Shown piece after piece: positions 32,316-40,822 of a stretch of DNA of 64,000 nucleotides. The stretch is from Sphingomonas sp. GTDB lineage: Bacteria; Pseudomonadota; Alphaproteobacteria; Sphingomonadales; Sphingomonadaceae. The notes beneath the pieces are model-generated. The model did not search any database. It was given only the letters and a program-made list of their open reading frames with translations, and was not told where the DNA came from. Location of the stretch: assembly GCF_017744835.1 (NCBI RefSeq), contig NZ_JAGIAM010000001.1, positions 1,178,001 through 1,242,000 of the forward strand. Direction: 5' to 3'. A program made the position numbers and the translations under genes. How positions within the stretch are numbered: position 1 is the first letter of the stretch; every line of letters begins with the position of its first letter.

Positions 32316-34841
32316 CTATTTCTTCGTCAGCGCGATTCCGGCCTGGACGAGCTCGATGTAGCTCGGGCTCATGTTCACGACATATTCGTTCTCGCCCCAG
32401 AAGAAGGGCCAGTCCTCGCGGTTCTCGGGGTAATCGGGCTTGAGGATGAGCACGCCCGGCACCACGCCGCCCGCGATGAAGGAGAAATCGGCGCGGTTGT
32501 TGCCATAGGCGATCTCCTTCGAGCGCGTGCCCACGCCCGAGACGAACGACAGGTTCGATCCCGGATGCGTGCCGTGGAGATAGTCGAGCGCGCGGAACAC
32601 CGCCTGGCCGTCGCTGAGCTTCGGGAAGGCCTTGTGGATCGCATAGTCGGTGAGGCCGGTCTGGATCACCGCGCCGTTGCCCGCCCAGCCGCCGGTGGTG
32701 ATCGGCACGCCGTAGGGGTTGGGTCCGGTGAAGCTCGTCCCATTGGCCTTGAGCGCGCGCACCGCGGCCTCGACCTTCGTGCGATAGGCGGCTGGCATGA
32801 AGGGCAGCGCCTGGAGCGCGGTCGGGGCGTAGAAGGGGAAGCGTTCGGCGATCTGCGGCCACAGCGCATCAATGCGCGCGGCGTATTGCTTGTCCTTCGT
32901 CGTCGCGAGCAGCTCGACCGCGGCGGTGAATTCCTCGCCGGGCAGCCAGCCGCCGGTGGTGTTGCCGTGGCTGAAGGTGTTGGGCGCGTGGCTGTGCTCC
33001 TCGCTCCACACCTGGGTGGCGAGCTTGAGCGCCTTGTCGGCAAGCGCGTCGTTGTAGCCCCTGAGCGCGCGGCTCGACGCGGCGAGCGCGGCGGCCGAGC
33101 CATAGTTGAGCGCGCTGGACTTGCTGGTGAAGACCCAGCGATCGTCGGGCGTGCCGCTCTTGCCGTCGCGGCGCTCGCCATATTTGAGGCTGGGATCGTA
33201 GACCAGCCCGTCGGTCTTGGACGCGGCGTCGCCGAGGTGCGTATATTGCGCGACGTTGGGCTCGACCACGCCGTGCACGGCATAGCCGACCGCGTCGTAC
33301 ATCGAGGCGAGATAGAGCGTGCCGTGCTCGATCTGCTGGAGCAGGTCGGGCTTGCCGTCGGGAACGTGCATCTCGACGTGGCGCAGCTCGTGGTCGACCA
33401 GCGTCTGGTCGCGCGTGGGCTTATAGTCCTCCCAGATGCCGACAAGCGTGCGGATCACGGCATATTGGGTCTGGGTGCGGATGTCGAAGTCGCCCGCGTC
33501 GAGCCAGCCGCCGACGTTGAGCCCGGGGATGTGCTCGCCGGGCTGGAACTTGGTGTCGGTGGTCGGACCCTGGCGGTAGAGGTCAATGTGCTCGTGGTTG
33601 ACCGGCGCCTGGCGCGCGTCGTCGCGGTGGCTGTCGCCATGCCAGACTCGATAGGCCTCGTTGACGAGCATATGGTCCATCTGGACGGGCAGATAGACGT
33701 CGAGGCTCGGGTGCCAGGCGGCGTCGTACACGTCCGCGCCGATGCGGAAGGTGGCGGTGCGCTGGCCGGCATATTCGAGCTGGTAGACGCCCGGCTCGCG
33801 GACCTGGCTAAAGTCGAAGGTCGCGTAATTGTAGCGCAGATACTTGCCCCAGGGCTTGGGCGCGCCGGCGGCGGCCTCGACCGTGTCGCCCTTGTCGGTG
33901 ACGCGGAGCAGGCGGACGTCGCCCTTGACCGAATCATTGGCGTCGAGCTCGATGACTGCGGTCTTGGCCTGGGCGGGCGTGTAGCCGACCTGCGAATGGC
34001 CGATCACCGGCGCGCGCAGCCAGCCGGGCACGCTGCTGGGGGTGAGCGTCCATTCGAGCACGCGGCCGGTCTTGCCGGCGGGGATCAGGCTGCGGACGAC
34101 GAACCAGCCGTTCTGCGCCTGGTTGCGGCCGTCGTAGAGGCTGAGATCGCCCGTCGCCGCCTCGATCCGCACGCGGTGCGCGGGGTCCTCGGGCGCGAGC
34201 ACCAGCGTCCTGGCAGTGGCCATCGGCAGCGGCTCGGCGCCGGGGCCGATGTCGCGCCCGCTTGCGGCATTGCGCTCGCCGCCCGCGGTCATGTCGCTCG
34301 ACGGATAGACGGGGAAGGCGCCGCCCTTGCCGTCGGCCAGGAAGCTCCGGTGGAAATAGGCCGAGGGCACGAACTCGAGATTGAACCCCGCCTTGCCCGC
34401 GAGCGCCGCGGTAAGCGGCTGGTCGAGGACGATGGCGAGCTTGACCGCCTCGCCCGCGCGCTCGGCGCGGACGCGGTAGCGGAAGTTGTATTCGGGATAT
34501 TCGAGCAGCGCCTCGATCGTGCCCGTCGCGGCATCGACCTTGCGGTCGACCAGCCGGCCGATCGGGTCCCACTGGCCGGGCGTGGCGGAGAGGCGGACGT
34601 CGCCGTTGGTGGCGATGCGATCGCCCTGCTGGATCAGCTCGACGCCGCTGATCTTGGCGTCGGCGAAGAGGCCGTCGTACCAGTTGGAGAAGACGAGGAC
34701 ATTGGCGCCGCGCGCCTCGAAATAGCCGGCGTCGCCGAGCCGGATCTGCTTCTGCTCTTCCTGCGCCTGGGCCTGCGCCCCCAGCATCACCGTCGCCAGC
34801 ATCGATGCGCCCAACAGGCGCCGCGCCATTTTGCCCTTCAC
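32316..34841 (-). CDS. GH9 family glycoside hydrolase
   Basis: An 841-residue secreted enzyme: signal peptide (about 1-27), an N-terminal beta-rich region, an Ig-like CelD_N domain (about 290-385, HSQVGYTPAQAKTAVIEL...FRIGADVY) and a GH9 alpha/alpha-barrel. The nucleophile/base pair is in GGWLDAGDF and the catalytic Glu in GENEYVVN at the C-terminus, with TTGGW and NPYGVPITTGGW. GH9 members are mostly cellulases or related beta-glucanases; the extra N-terminal region (residues 30-290) makes the substrate uncertain. The start is GTG 34841 (Shine-Dalgarno GGAG) or ATG 34829. Divergent from an MFS gene with a LacI-type operator. Confidence 0.88.
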   Translation of the reverse strand: MKGKMARRLLGASMLATVMLGAQAQAQEEQKQIRLGDAGYFEARGANVLVFSNWYDGLFADAKISGVELIQQGDRIATNGDVRLSATPGQWDPIGRLVDRKVDAATGTIEALLEYPEYNFRYRVRAERAGEAVKLAIVLDQPLTAALAGKAGFNLEFVPSAYFHRSFLADGKGGAFPVYPSSDMTAGGERNAASGRDIGPGAEPLPMATARTLVLAPEDPAHRVRIEAATGDLSLYDGRNQAQNGWFVVRSLIPAGKTGRVLEWTLTPSSVPGWLRAPVIGHSQVGYTPAQAKTAVIELDANDSVKGDVRLLRVTDKGDTVEAAAGAPKPWGKYLRYNYATFDFSQVREPGVYQLEYAGQRTATFRIGADVYDAAWHPSLDVYLPVQMDHMLVNEAYRVWHGDSHRDDARQAPVNHEHIDLYRQGPTTDTKFQPGEHIPGLNVGGWLDAGDFDIRTQTQYAVIRTLVGIWEDYKPTRDQTLVDHELRHVEMHVPDGKPDLLQQIEHGTLYLASMYDAVGYAVHGVVEPNVAQYTHLGDAASKTDGLVYDPSLKYGERRDGKSGTPDDRWVFTSKSSALNYGSAAALAASSRALRGYNDALADKALKLATQVWSEEHSHAPNTFSHGNTTGGWLPGEEFTAAVELLATTKDKQYAARIDALWPQIAERFPFYAPTALQALPFMPAAYRTKVEAAVRALKANGTSFTGPNPYGVPITTGGWAGNGAVIQTGLTDYAIHKAFPKLSDGQAVFRALDYLHGTHPGSNLSFVSGVGTRSKEIAYGNNRADFSFIAGGVVPGVLILKPDYPENREDWPFFWGENEYVVNMSPSYIELVQAGIALTKK

Positions 34842-34857
34842 TCTGCTCTCCTTTATG

Positions 34858-34873
34858 GCAGGTTCGAACCTGC
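34858..34873. promoter_or_regulatory. 16-bp perfect palindrome in the GH9-MFS gap
   Basis: GCAGGTTCGAACCTGC is a perfect palindrome 17 nt before the GH9 start. It could be a second regulator site for the divergent promoters. Confidence 0.5.
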
Positions 34874-34884
34874 GCTGTCGTTGC

Positions 34885-34896
34885 GTTAGCGCTAAC
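34885..34896. promoter_or_regulatory. LacI-type operator
   Basis: GTTAGCGCTAAC is a perfect palindrome with the central CG typical of LacI-family operators, as in the TGTTAGCGCTAACA sites of proteobacterial sugar genes. It sits between the divergent GH9 and MFS genes and could control both. No LacI-type regulator lies in the window. Confidence 0.7.
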
Positions 34897-34928
34897 ACAG
34901 GAAATTGGGGCGGGGGAAGCCCGGAGGT

Positions 34929-36509
34929 ATGGTGAATCAGAACAACGTACTGGCGGGCCGCCAAGCGGTCTGGGCCTTCGTCCTGGGCTGCGCGGCGGTG
35001 ACTGCGGGCGTGCTGATGCACATCCCCATGTTCCTGATGGGCCGCGACATGCACTTCATGCTCGCCGGCATGCCGATGGGTTGGGACATGGTCGCCGGCA
35101 TGGGGCTGATCGTCCTCGGGGTGGCGGTCGCCGCCTATGGGCTGCTGCCGCGCGGCGTGGGCGCGCACCGGACCGCCACGACCGGGATCGAGATCGCCGC
35201 GCCCGAGGATGCGCACCTCGGTTTCGCGCACTGGCGGCTGATGACGGTGCTGGTCGTCGCGCTGGTGATCGACGTGATGAAGCCGGCATCGCTGGGATTC
35301 ACCGTGCCCGGCATGGTCGCCGAATATCAGGTGGGCAAGGCGACCGTCTCGCTCGTCCCCTTCTTCGCACTGATCGGCACGGTGGTCGGGTCGGTGGTCT
35401 GGGGCGTGATCGCCGACATCTACGGGCGCAAGGCATCGATCCTGCTCTCCGCAGTGATGTTCGTCGGCACCTCGATCTGCGGGGCGATGCCGAGCCTCGC
35501 CTGGAACATCGGCATGTGCTTCATGATGGGTGCGGCGGCGGGCGGCATGCTGCCGGTGACCTATGCGCTGCTCGCCGAGATGATGCCGAGCAAGCACCGC
35601 GGCTGGAGCCTGGTGCTGGTCGGCGGGCTGGGCGCGGTCGGCGGCTATTTCGCCGCGAGCGGCTTCTCGGCGCTGCTCCAGCCGACCTTCGGCTGGCGCA
35701 TCCTGTGGCTGCTCAACCTGCCGAGCGGGCTGCTGCTGGTGGTGCTCGGCGCCTTCATTCCCGAATCGGCCAAGTTCCTGCTCGCCCGCGGCCGGCGCGA
35801 CGAGGCGGCGCGGGTGATGGCTCAGTTCGGTGCGAGCGTGAAGCGCGTCGCCGCGCCCGCCGCCGCCCCCGCGAAATCCAGCCATGCGCCGCTGCGCGGG
35901 GCGAAGCTGGTCGGCAAGCTCGCCGCACTTTCGATCGCGGCGATCTCCTGGGGCCTGATCAACTTCGGCCTGTTGCTGTGGCTGCCCGCCGATCTGGTGA
36001 GCAAGGGCTATTCGGTAGAAGTGACGAGCCGGCTGCTGGCCGCTTCGGCGCTGATCGCCTTCCCCACGGTGTTCGTGGCGGCGTTCCTCTACAGCCGGTG
36101 GAGCACCAAATGGTCGCTGGTCTCGGCGATCGCAGTGACGCTGCTGGGGCTGCTCGGCGTGATGTGGCTCGAGCTGAGCGGGCGCGGCAGCCCGGTGCTG
36201 CCGGTGGCGCTGCTGATCGTCGGATCGAACGGCATCATCGCGATGCTGCTTCCCTATGCCGCCGAGAGCTTCCCGATGCGCGTGCGCGGGCGGGCGACCG
36301 GTTGGGTGGCGGCGTGCACCAAGGGCGGCGGCGTCTTCGCGCAGGCACTGTCGATCGTCGCGCTGGTGCCGCCGATGGGGATCGCCGCGGCGATCATCCT
36401 CGCGCCCGCGGTAGCCGCGCTGGGCCTGGTCGCCTGGTTCGGCCGCGAGACGCGCGGGGGCGACCTGCGCCAGCTCGACGAGGCGATGGACGAGCCGCTG
36501 ATCGGCTGA
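34929..36509 (+). CDS. MFS transporter (sugar-porter-like)
   Basis: A 526-residue carrier with twelve or more hydrophobic helices and MFS signatures GVIADIYGRKASI (between helices 2 and 3), PESAKFLLARGRRDEA (after helix 6) and a second half ending LVPPMGIAAAIILAPAVAALGLVAWFGRETRG. Two helices precede the usual core (residues 15-75). It is divergent from the GH9 gene and shares its LacI-type site, so it probably imports a sugar released by GH9/GH92. ATG 34929 has GGAGG just before it; GTG 34932 would give better spacing. Confidence 0.88.
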   Translation: MVNQNNVLAGRQAVWAFVLGCAAVTAGVLMHIPMFLMGRDMHFMLAGMPMGWDMVAGMGLIVLGVAVAAYGLLPRGVGAHRTATTGIEIAAPEDAHLGFAHWRLMTVLVVALVIDVMKPASLGFTVPGMVAEYQVGKATVSLVPFFALIGTVVGSVVWGVIADIYGRKASILLSAVMFVGTSICGAMPSLAWNIGMCFMMGAAAGGMLPVTYALLAEMMPSKHRGWSLVLVGGLGAVGGYFAASGFSALLQPTFGWRILWLLNLPSGLLLVVLGAFIPESAKFLLARGRRDEAARVMAQFGASVKRVAAPAAAPAKSSHAPLRGAKLVGKLAALSIAAISWGLINFGLLLWLPADLVSKGYSVEVTSRLLAASALIAFPTVFVAAFLYSRWSTKWSLVSAIAVTLLGLLGVMWLELSGRGSPVLPVALLIVGSNGIIAMLLPYAAESFPMRVRGRATGWVAACTKGGGVFAQALSIVALVPPMGIAAAIILAPAVAALGLVAWFGRETRGGDLRQLDEAMDEPLIG

Positions 36510-36591
36510 GTTCGCCCGCTCCTGCAATGGCTTGGCGGGAACCATCCCGCTCGCCCGCCGGTTTTTGCGGCGCAGCAGGAGACAAGAACGC

Positions 36592-37488
36592 ATGGCTACT
36601 CGCCCCAGCGACGCGCGCGCCGCGCCGTCGTCGCAATTCCTGACCGACAGCTTCCAGCGCGGGCTCGCGCACTGGAATCGCGAGCGGCTCGAGCCGGGAT
36701 TCCCGAGCGAAGACTGGCAGCGCCAGTTCGAGCGCGACATCCGGATGCAGCGGCTGGAGGGCGCCTTCCTCGAGGAGCTTCGCGCCGAAGTCGCCGACGA
36801 AGCGGCGGCGGCTCCCACCGACGTAGAGGGCTTCATCGCCTGGTTCGAGGGGCTGAAGGAAGTGGGGCCGGGACAGGGCGACCCGCTTTTCCCCTGGCTC
36901 GCCGAGGCTGCCGACCGCGACCAGCTCCGCTGGTTCTTCGAGCAGGAGGCGGCGGGCGAGGCGGGGTTCGACGACCTTGTCGCGATGACTCAGGTCAAGC
37001 TGCCGGTACGGCCCAAGCTCGAGCTTGCGCGCAACTATTGGGACGAGATGGGGCACGGCACGGCCAAGGGCATGCACGGGCCGATGCTCGACGCGCTGGT
37101 CGAGACGCTGCGCGTCGACCCGGTGATCGAGAATACCGTGTGGGAGAGCCTGGCGCTGGCCAATGCGATGACCGCGATGGCGACGCAGCGGCGCTATGCC
37201 TGGCATTCGGTCGGCGCGCTGGGCGTGATCGAGCTGACTGCGCCGGGGCGCGCGGCGCTGGTCGCCGAAGGGCTGCAGCGCGTCGGGCTGACGCCGAAGG
37301 AGGCGCGCTATTTCACGCTCCATGCAGTGCTCGACGTCAAGCACAGCGCAGACTGGAACCGCGAGGCGATCCGCCCGGCAGTGGAGGAAGACCCGCGCCG
37401 CGCGACGGCAATGGCGGAAGGCGCGCTGATCCGGCTCAAATGCGGCGAGCGTTGCTTCGAAGCCTATCGCGCGCAGCTCTGGAACTGA
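36592..37488 (+). CDS. HDO-fold iron-containing oxidase-like protein
   Basis: A 298-residue helical protein of the iron-containing redox (heme-oxygenase-like diiron, HDO) family. Possible metal ligands: Glu in FFEQEAAGEAGF (about 122-131), the H in YWDEMGHGTAKGMHG, and the D/H of HAVLDVKHSADWNREAI near the C-terminus. Known relatives include enzymes that desaturate or oxidise small molecules and fatty acids. No biosynthetic partners lie beside it. GGAG is 11 nt before the ATG. The substrate is unknown. Confidence 0.82.
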   Translation: MATRPSDARAAPSSQFLTDSFQRGLAHWNRERLEPGFPSEDWQRQFERDIRMQRLEGAFLEELRAEVADEAAAAPTDVEGFIAWFEGLKEVGPGQGDPLFPWLAEAADRDQLRWFFEQEAAGEAGFDDLVAMTQVKLPVRPKLELARNYWDEMGHGTAKGMHGPMLDALVETLRVDPVIENTVWESLALANAMTAMATQRRYAWHSVGALGVIELTAPGRAALVAEGLQRVGLTPKEARYFTLHAVLDVKHSADWNREAIRPAVEEDPRRATAMAEGALIRLKCGERCFEAYRAQLWN

Positions 37489-37565
37489 TCGCGGCGCTTG
37501 AGCCGCGCGCGGAAATCGCCTTGTAACATCTTCGCGCCACGCGGGCGGCGAACGGAGGATGGGCG

Positions 37566-39329
37566 ATGCGGTTCCTGGTCGGATTGGTGGCAGCGGCGGC
37601 ACTCGCCGGCTGCGCGGGGCACGGCGTCTCGCCGCGGGCGGACAGTGCCGCGGCGGGGCCGGTGCGCGTCAAGATCGTCGCGTTCAACGATTTCCACGGC
37701 CATCTCGAACCGCCCAAGCTCGCCATCGCGGCGTCGGCCGCGGGCGGCGGCGAAGTGCAGGTGCCCGCGGGCGGCGCGGCGTGGCTGGCGACGGCAGTGG
37801 CGACGCTGCGGCGGGGCTATCCCAATTCGGTGGTGGTCTCCGCCGGCGACATGACCAGCGCGAGCCCGCTCGCCTCTTCGCTGTTTCTCGACGAGCCGAC
37901 GATCACAGCGATGAACCTGGTCGGAGTCGACTTCAACGCCGTCGGCAACCACGAATTCGACCGCGGCCAGCAGGAACTGAAGCGGCTGCAGGACGGGGGC
38001 TGCGCCAAGAACACCCAGCGCGAACCCTGCGCGCTCGACCGGTTCGAAGGCGCGCGCTTCCGCTATCTTTCGGCCAATGTCGCGACGGCGCAGGGCGGAA
38101 CGCTCTTCCCCGCCTATGGCATCCGCACCTTCGGCAGCGGACGGCGGCAGGTGCGCGTCGCCTTCATCGGCATGACGCTGAAGGGCACGCCGAGCCTGGT
38201 GATGGCTTCGGGCATCGCCGGCCTGCGCTTCGAGGACGAGGCGGACACGGTCAACGCGCTGGTGCCCAAGCTCAAGGCCGAGGGCGCGGACGCGATCGTC
38301 GTGCTGATCCACCAGGGCGGCTATTCCAAGCTCGGCTTCAACGCGCATGGCTGCGACGGGATGACGGGTGACATCTTCCCGATCCTCCAGCGGCTCGATC
38401 CGCGCGTCGACCTGGTCGTCTCGGGCCATACGCACGAGGATTATATCTGCGACTATGGGACGGTGGACCCTGGCCGGCCCTTCCTGCTGACCAGCGCGGG
38501 CTATGGCGGCACGCTGCTGACCGACATCACGCTCGACGTCGATCCCGTCGCGGGGCGCGTCGTGGCCAAGCACGCCGACAATGTGATCGTGCAGAGCGAG
38601 AGCTTCGCGACGAGCAAGGTCAAGGCCGAGGCGACCGACGCCTATCCGCGCTTTTCGCCCGAGCCGCGCGTCGCGGCGCTGGTGGCGCGCTATGCCGAGG
38701 CGGCCAAGCGCTTCGCCGAGCGGCCGGTGGGGCGGCTGACCGCGCCGGCGCTGCGCGACACCGACGACATGAAGGAGCAGGTGCTCGGCAATCTCATCGC
38801 CGACGCCCAGCTCGCCGCGACCGTCGATCCGCAGGCGGGCGGCGCCGAGATCGCCTTCATGAACCCCGGCGGCGTGCGCGCCGACCTCAACACTCGCGCC
38901 GACGGCACAGTGACCTTCGGCGATATCTATGCCGTCCAGCCCTTTGGCAACGTCCTGACGGTGCTGCGCATGACCGGGCGCCAGCTGCGCGCCGTGCTCG
39001 AGCAGCAGTTCGACGAGGGAAAGGCGGGCGGACAGTCGCTGCTGCTGGTCTCGCGCGGGTTCAGCTATGGCTTCGACCTGGGGCGGCCGGTGGGGCAGCG
39101 CGTGATCGACCCGCGGCTGAACGGCGAGCCGATCGTGGACGAGCGTGTCTATCGCGTCTCGGTGAGCAACTTCCTGGCGAACGGCGGCGACGGCTTCACC
39201 AGCTTCGCCGCGGGGACCGATCCGGTGCTGGGGATGACCGACCTGGAGGCGCTGGAGCGTTACCTCGGGCGGGGCGAGGCGGTGACGCCGCCGGCGCTGG
39301 GGCGGATACGTGACCTGACCCGACGGTGA
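37566..39329 (+). CDS. 5'-nucleotidase/metallophosphatase lipoprotein (UshA-like)
   Basis: A 587-residue protein with a lipobox (LAGC, Cys16) that should be lipidated by Lgt and exported. N-terminal metallophosphatase domain: IVAFNDFHGHLEPP, SAGDMTSASP, VGNHEFDRG, LIHQGG and VSGHTHEDY supply the two-metal site. C-terminal 5'-nucleotidase domain: MNPGGVRADLN and FGDIYAVQPFGN (about 430-460), NGGDGFTSF near the end. It would release phosphate and nucleosides in the periplasm. The natural substrate is uncertain. Confidence 0.93.
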   Translation: MRFLVGLVAAAALAGCAGHGVSPRADSAAAGPVRVKIVAFNDFHGHLEPPKLAIAASAAGGGEVQVPAGGAAWLATAVATLRRGYPNSVVVSAGDMTSASPLASSLFLDEPTITAMNLVGVDFNAVGNHEFDRGQQELKRLQDGGCAKNTQREPCALDRFEGARFRYLSANVATAQGGTLFPAYGIRTFGSGRRQVRVAFIGMTLKGTPSLVMASGIAGLRFEDEADTVNALVPKLKAEGADAIVVLIHQGGYSKLGFNAHGCDGMTGDIFPILQRLDPRVDLVVSGHTHEDYICDYGTVDPGRPFLLTSAGYGGTLLTDITLDVDPVAGRVVAKHADNVIVQSESFATSKVKAEATDAYPRFSPEPRVAALVARYAEAAKRFAERPVGRLTAPALRDTDDMKEQVLGNLIADAQLAATVDPQAGGAEIAFMNPGGVRADLNTRADGTVTFGDIYAVQPFGNVLTVLRMTGRQLRAVLEQQFDEGKAGGQSLLLVSRGFSYGFDLGRPVGQRVIDPRLNGEPIVDERVYRVSVSNFLANGGDGFTSFAAGTDPVLGMTDLEALERYLGRGEAVTPPALGRIRDLTRR

Positions 39330-39333
39330 GCGT

Positions 39334-39355
39334 CCCCTCCCGCGAGCGGGAGGGG
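39334..39355. terminator. CCCTCCCG-CGGGAGGG stem-loop
   Basis: A perfect 8-bp stem of the CCCTCCC repeat family between the convergent nucleotidase and gamma-synthase genes; no T-tract. Confidence 0.65.
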
Positions 39356-39363
39356 GAGCGCAT

Positions 39364-40674
39364 TCACACCGCCTTCAGCGCTTCCTCGAAGTCGGCGATC
39401 AGATCGTCGGCGTCCTCGACGCCGATCGAGATGCGCACCAGATTGTCGGTGATGCCGAGCGCCTGTTTGCGCGCATCGGGGACCGAGAGGTGCGTCATGC
39501 CCGCGGGGTGGCTGGCGAGCGTCTCGGTGCCGCCGAGCGAGACCGCGAGCTTGGCGATCTTGAGGCTGTCGAGGAAGGCGAAGGCCTCCTTCTCGCCGCC
39601 CTTCAGATAGAGCGAGAAGGTCGAGCCCGCGCCGGTGCAGTGGCGCTTGTAGATGTCGGCCTGGCGCGAACCTTCCTCGAGGAAGCCGAGATAGCCGACA
39701 TGCTCGACCTTGGGGTGGGTGCGCAGGAATTCGCAGACCTTGGCGGCATTCTCGCCCGCACGGGACATGCGCAGCTCGAGCGTCTCGAGGCTGCGCAGCA
39801 GCATCCAGGCGGTGTTGGGGTCGCAGATCGTGCCGATCGTGTTGCGCATCAGCCGGATCGTGTTGATGTGCTCCTTCGAGCCGAGCACGCCGCCCGCGAC
39901 GAGGTCCGAATGGCCGCCGGCATATTTGGTGAGGCTGTAGACGACGATGTCCGCGCCCTGCTGGAGCGGCTTGGCCCACAGGGGGCCGAGGAAGGTGTTG
40001 TCGATCGCGATCGGCGGCCTGGTGCCGTTCTTGAAGATCGCGTCGCGGCTCGCGGCCACGGCCTCGACATCGACCAGCGCGTTGGTGGGGTTGGCGGGCG
40101 ATTCGAGATAGATCAGCGCGACATTGCCCGTCGCGGCCTTGCTCAGCACCGCGTCGATTTCCTCGCGGGTGGCGCCGGCGGGGAAGTCGAGCCAGTGGAT
40201 GCCGAAGCGGCCGAGGATGCGCGCGATCAGCGTCTCGGTCGCGGCATAGAGCGGGCCCGAGTGGACGATCGTGTCGCCCGGCTTGACCATCGACAGGAAG
40301 AGCGTGGCGATCGCCGACATGCCCGACGAGAAGGCGAGCGCGTCCTCGGCCTCTTCCCAAACCGACAGGCGATCCTCGAGGATCTCCTGATTGGGGCCGT
40401 TGAAGCGCGAATAGACCAGCCCCTCGGCACCGCCCGGGCGCTTGCCGGTGACGCCCTCGAAGTGGCGCTTGCCCGCCGCGGCATTGGGGAAGACGAAGGT
40501 CGAGGTGAGGAAGATCGGCGGCTTGAGCGAACCCTCGGAGAGCATCGGATCATAGCCGTGCCCCATCATCAGCGTCGCGGGCTTGAGCTTGCGCTCGCCG
40601 ACCGTGTCGATCGCCGGCTTGGGGCGTCGCCGCGGAGTGCCGCCGGACAGCTCGGCTTCGGTTTCGTCGGTCAT
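39364..40674 (-). CDS. Cystathionine gamma-synthase family PLP enzyme
   Basis: A 436-residue gamma-elimination/replacement enzyme with the PLP lysine in YSLTKYAGGHSDLVAGG, the phosphate contact SSGMSAIATLF and ESPANPTNALVDVEA. It carries a basic 30-residue N-terminal extension and ends RISIGVEDADDLIADFEEAL. Members include methionine gamma-lyase, cystathionine gamma-synthase and O-acetylhomoserine sulfhydrylase; sequence alone does not choose. A perfect 20-bp palindrome lies 24 nt upstream, so it is probably regulated by a local repressor not seen here. Confidence 0.92.
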   Translation of the reverse strand: MTDETEAELSGGTPRRRPKPAIDTVGERKLKPATLMMGHGYDPMLSEGSLKPPIFLTSTFVFPNAAAGKRHFEGVTGKRPGGAEGLVYSRFNGPNQEILEDRLSVWEEAEDALAFSSGMSAIATLFLSMVKPGDTIVHSGPLYAATETLIARILGRFGIHWLDFPAGATREEIDAVLSKAATGNVALIYLESPANPTNALVDVEAVAASRDAIFKNGTRPPIAIDNTFLGPLWAKPLQQGADIVVYSLTKYAGGHSDLVAGGVLGSKEHINTIRLMRNTIGTICDPNTAWMLLRSLETLELRMSRAGENAAKVCEFLRTHPKVEHVGYLGFLEEGSRQADIYKRHCTGAGSTFSLYLKGGEKEAFAFLDSLKIAKLAVSLGGTETLASHPAGMTHLSVPDARKQALGITDNLVRISIGVEDADDLIADFEEALKAV

Positions 40675-40697
40675 TCAGCCTCTCCAATTCGCGTTAG

Positions 40698-40717
40698 TTG
40701 GTTACGCCTGTAACCAA
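40698..40717. promoter_or_regulatory. Palindromic operator before the gamma-synthase gene
   Basis: TTGGTTAC, GCCT, GTAACCAA: a perfect palindrome with 8-bp arms, 24 nt upstream of the start. Its length and symmetry fit a TetR- or GntR-type site. Confidence 0.6.
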
Positions 40718-40822
40718 TTGGGCTGCGCGTTGCACCCCCGCATCCGAATGGCCGGCAACGACCCCCGCCTTCCGGAGCAATAGAAAACACAGTATGATGG
40801 AATGATCTCATGGGGGGCGCAT

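Noticed and set aside
32316..36836. A single 1,506-codon minus-strand frame joining GH9 with upstream sequence
   Set aside because: The part above 34841 is antisense to the MFS gene; the GH9 signal peptide and ribosome binding site mark the real start.
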